DNA from: Methanosarcina acetivorans C2A
GTDB taxonomy: Archaea; Halobacteriota; Methanosarcinia; Methanosarcinales; Methanosarcinaceae
NCBI RefSeq assembly: GCF_000007345.1
Contig: NC_003552.1
Location: 1,984,001-2,048,000, forward strand
Length of the DNA stretch: 64,000 nucleotides
Direction: 5' to 3'
The position numbers and the translations under genes were made by a program. Shown here piece after piece: positions 62,628 through 64,000 of this stretch (position 1 is the first letter of the stretch; every line of letters starts with the position of its first letter). Under the pieces are notes generated by a model. That model did not search any database and was not told the DNA's origin. It was given only the letters and a program-made list of their open reading frames with translations.

Positions 62628-62992
62628 CAACAACCTCAAAATTTGAAATGAAAACTTTCCCTCTCCTACTTTCCCCTCCTAATTCCAGCCATTTCTTAAA
62701 CTTTTTTTATTTATCCCTGGGCTAGTAAAATAGATGCCGTAAATCGGTCAATTTGGTTCATGGTTGTTTTCTAACCCCACAGCTAAAATACACTTTCCTG
62801 GAAAGTATTACATATTATAAAAGTTATCAGAAAATAACAGGTAACAACAGGTATCTAATCTGGAAACACAAGTATGAAAAAGTGAAATTCCAGGTTGACT
62901 GCTCTGAAAATTGAGATCAAAAACTTTACATTCTCAATCTTCGTTTTTCATAACCACTTTTTCCAAGACCTGTAAAAAAAAGGAGATAAAAG
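62628..62992. other. Intergenic region upstream of 4Fe-4S protein
   Basis: 365 bp of AT-rich DNA. TACATATTATAAAAG near 62808 is TATA-like and lies about 180 bp before the next gene. No gene is seen. Confidence 0.4.
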
Positions 62993-63688
62993 ATGGTAGA
63001 GACCAGCATTACGGAAGTTTTGAAAGATATGGCCTTTAGATCAGGCGCTGATTTTGTCGGCATAGTCGATCCCTCCTGCTTTGAAAATTCTGAGTACACC
63101 GGAAATAAACCCCAGGATGTGATGACAGATCTCCAGTCTGTGATAATTCTGGGGGTTTCCATACCACGGGGAGCTTTTGACACACTGCCCAGAGGCAGAG
63201 CCGAGTATACAAATACTCTTATGGCAGGTACAGCCACATTGAGAATAATTGCTTTTCAAATAGCCAGATTCATTGAAAAGAAGGGATATAAGGCAACGAT
63301 TGCTCCGAGTGAAGGGAGCGAGTTCGGCTACTGGTATGCAGACCGCAAGACCCTTAAAGCGGATTTTTCTTTCAAATACGCCGCATACCATGCAGGCCTG
63401 GGAAACTTCGGCATGAACCATCTTCTCATCACAAAAGATTTTGGGCCTAAAGTCCGTATGACTGCCATCCTGACAGACGCTCCACTGGATGGAGATAAAA
63501 ATACTCAACTGCCTTTTATCAACGATGCATGCAGCGCCTGCATGAAGTGCATCAAAATATGCCCTGCAGGTGCCATTACCGCAGAAGGGGTGATTCACAG
63601 GGAGAAATGCGCTGAGTACATGTTCAATGTTCTCGGTGGACTTCGGTGTGGGCTTTGTATAAAAGTGTGCCCTCTGGATCGGTTTTAA
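62993..63688 (+). CDS. 4Fe-4S protein related to epoxyqueuosine reductase (QueG-like)
   Basis: A 231-residue iron-sulfur protein. The N-terminal part (about 1-165) resembles the cobalamin-binding region of QueG and of corrinoid-reducing proteins: GADFVGIVDPSCFEN, SVIILGVSIPRGAFD, then KYAAYHAGLGNFGMNHLLITKDFGPKVRMTAILTDAPL. Two 4Fe-4S motifs follow: CSACMKCIKICPAGAI (about 182-197) and CGLCIKVCP (about 220-228). It is shorter than QueG and lacks its C-terminal repeats. In methanogens such proteins often serve as reductive activators for corrinoid proteins, but no methyltransferase gene is nearby. AGGAGATAAAAG gives a good ribosome site. Confidence 0.83.
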   Translation: MVETSITEVLKDMAFRSGADFVGIVDPSCFENSEYTGNKPQDVMTDLQSVIILGVSIPRGAFDTLPRGRAEYTNTLMAGTATLRIIAFQIARFIEKKGYKATIAPSEGSEFGYWYADRKTLKADFSFKYAAYHAGLGNFGMNHLLITKDFGPKVRMTAILTDAPLDGDKNTQLPFINDACSACMKCIKICPAGAITAEGVIHREKCAEYMFNVLGGLRCGLCIKVCPLDRF

Positions 63689-64000
63689 GAATTTCCAAAA
63701 TCCGTTGAAGAAGACTTTCCGAGTCTTATCCTCTTTGCTCTTCTCTTTTCCGGAGCCATGTCTCATTTTTTTCTCCCGGACCCGGAAGGATTGGAACTTA
63801 AAATTCGTCCAGAGAGATGGTCTTAGATACCTTAGACTCAGAAGGATGCCGATTAATATATTTTGAGGCTGAGATCACCAAAAAATCCGGTGTTATTCGA
63901 TCTTAAAAGAAGTTTGGTTTAGAATGAAATGGAAAAATTGGAATAAAATCGAGTAACCTGGAAAAATAGGATAAAAAAGAATACCATCAAGAGTTCAGGT
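63689..64000. other. Intergenic end of window
   Basis: 312 bp, T-rich after the 4Fe-4S gene (terminator-like TTTTTTTCTCC near 63768) and A-rich at the very end. No gene is seen up to the window edge. Confidence 0.4.

Overview
The window looks like a piece of a methanogenic archaeal chromosome, most likely Methanosarcina. Support comes from a thermosome, an archaeal-type aspartyl-tRNA synthetase, TATA boxes followed by leaderless starts, a ferredoxin-dependent disulfide reductase fused to a rubredoxin-like domain, long AT-rich spacers full of repeats, and two large genes each interrupted by a single in-frame amber (TAG) codon, as expected where UAG can be read as pyrrolysine. The genus is an inference from gene content; no rRNA or tRNA gene was recognised.

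Layout. 0-7.3 kb: a DJ-1/PfpI protein, a doubled SagB-type nitroreductase, a DUF21 membrane protein, a 14-TM drug exporter and a glutaredoxin/ferredoxin-disulfide-reductase pair. 7.6-11 kb: a decayed Cys-rich gene split by a 130-bp MITE, then a secreted papain-like protease with duplicated Ig-like modules. 11.9-25.2 kb: cyclophilin, a small regulator operon, B12-dependent ribonucleotide reductase, two leaderless EamA transporters, a LolD-like ATPase with a PPC-domain protein, a methyltransferase, an HTH regulator, enolase and an FtsX-type permease. 25.4-38 kb: TauE exporter, an unknown protein, an amber-containing amino acid permease, a P-type H+-ATPase, SET protein, a frameshifted CDGSH iron-sulfur protein, thermosome, rpiA and aspS. 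38-44 kb: a cupredoxin lipoprotein, a small orphan gene, a metallophosphoesterase and a phosphoribosyltransferase that both lack ordinary start codons, and a cluster of 27-residue membrane microproteins next to a protein built of 23-residue helical repeats. 44-47.5 kb: an AttH/CrtC-like secreted protein, minisatellites and a PFL (DUF711) protein.

47.5-62 kb is accessory DNA: an intact tyrosine recombinase, a leaderless toxin-antitoxin pair, a transglutaminase-like membrane protein, an amber-containing STAND NTPase with TPRs, a frameshifted recombinase remnant, an RHH protein, a decaying group of bacterial-looking genes (GNAT, chloramphenicol acetyltransferase, nitroreductase and hydrolase remnants), a sensor kinase, and more MITEs. 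The window ends with a QueG-like 4Fe-4S protein.

The observations I rate highest are the two in-frame ambers (27.7-29.1 and 52.5-54.3 kb), the microprotein/23-residue-repeat cluster at 42.0-43.9 kb, three genes within 3 kb that seem to use ATT, CTG or ATC starts, and a MITE family with 16-bp inverted ends and matching 3-bp target duplications at three loci.
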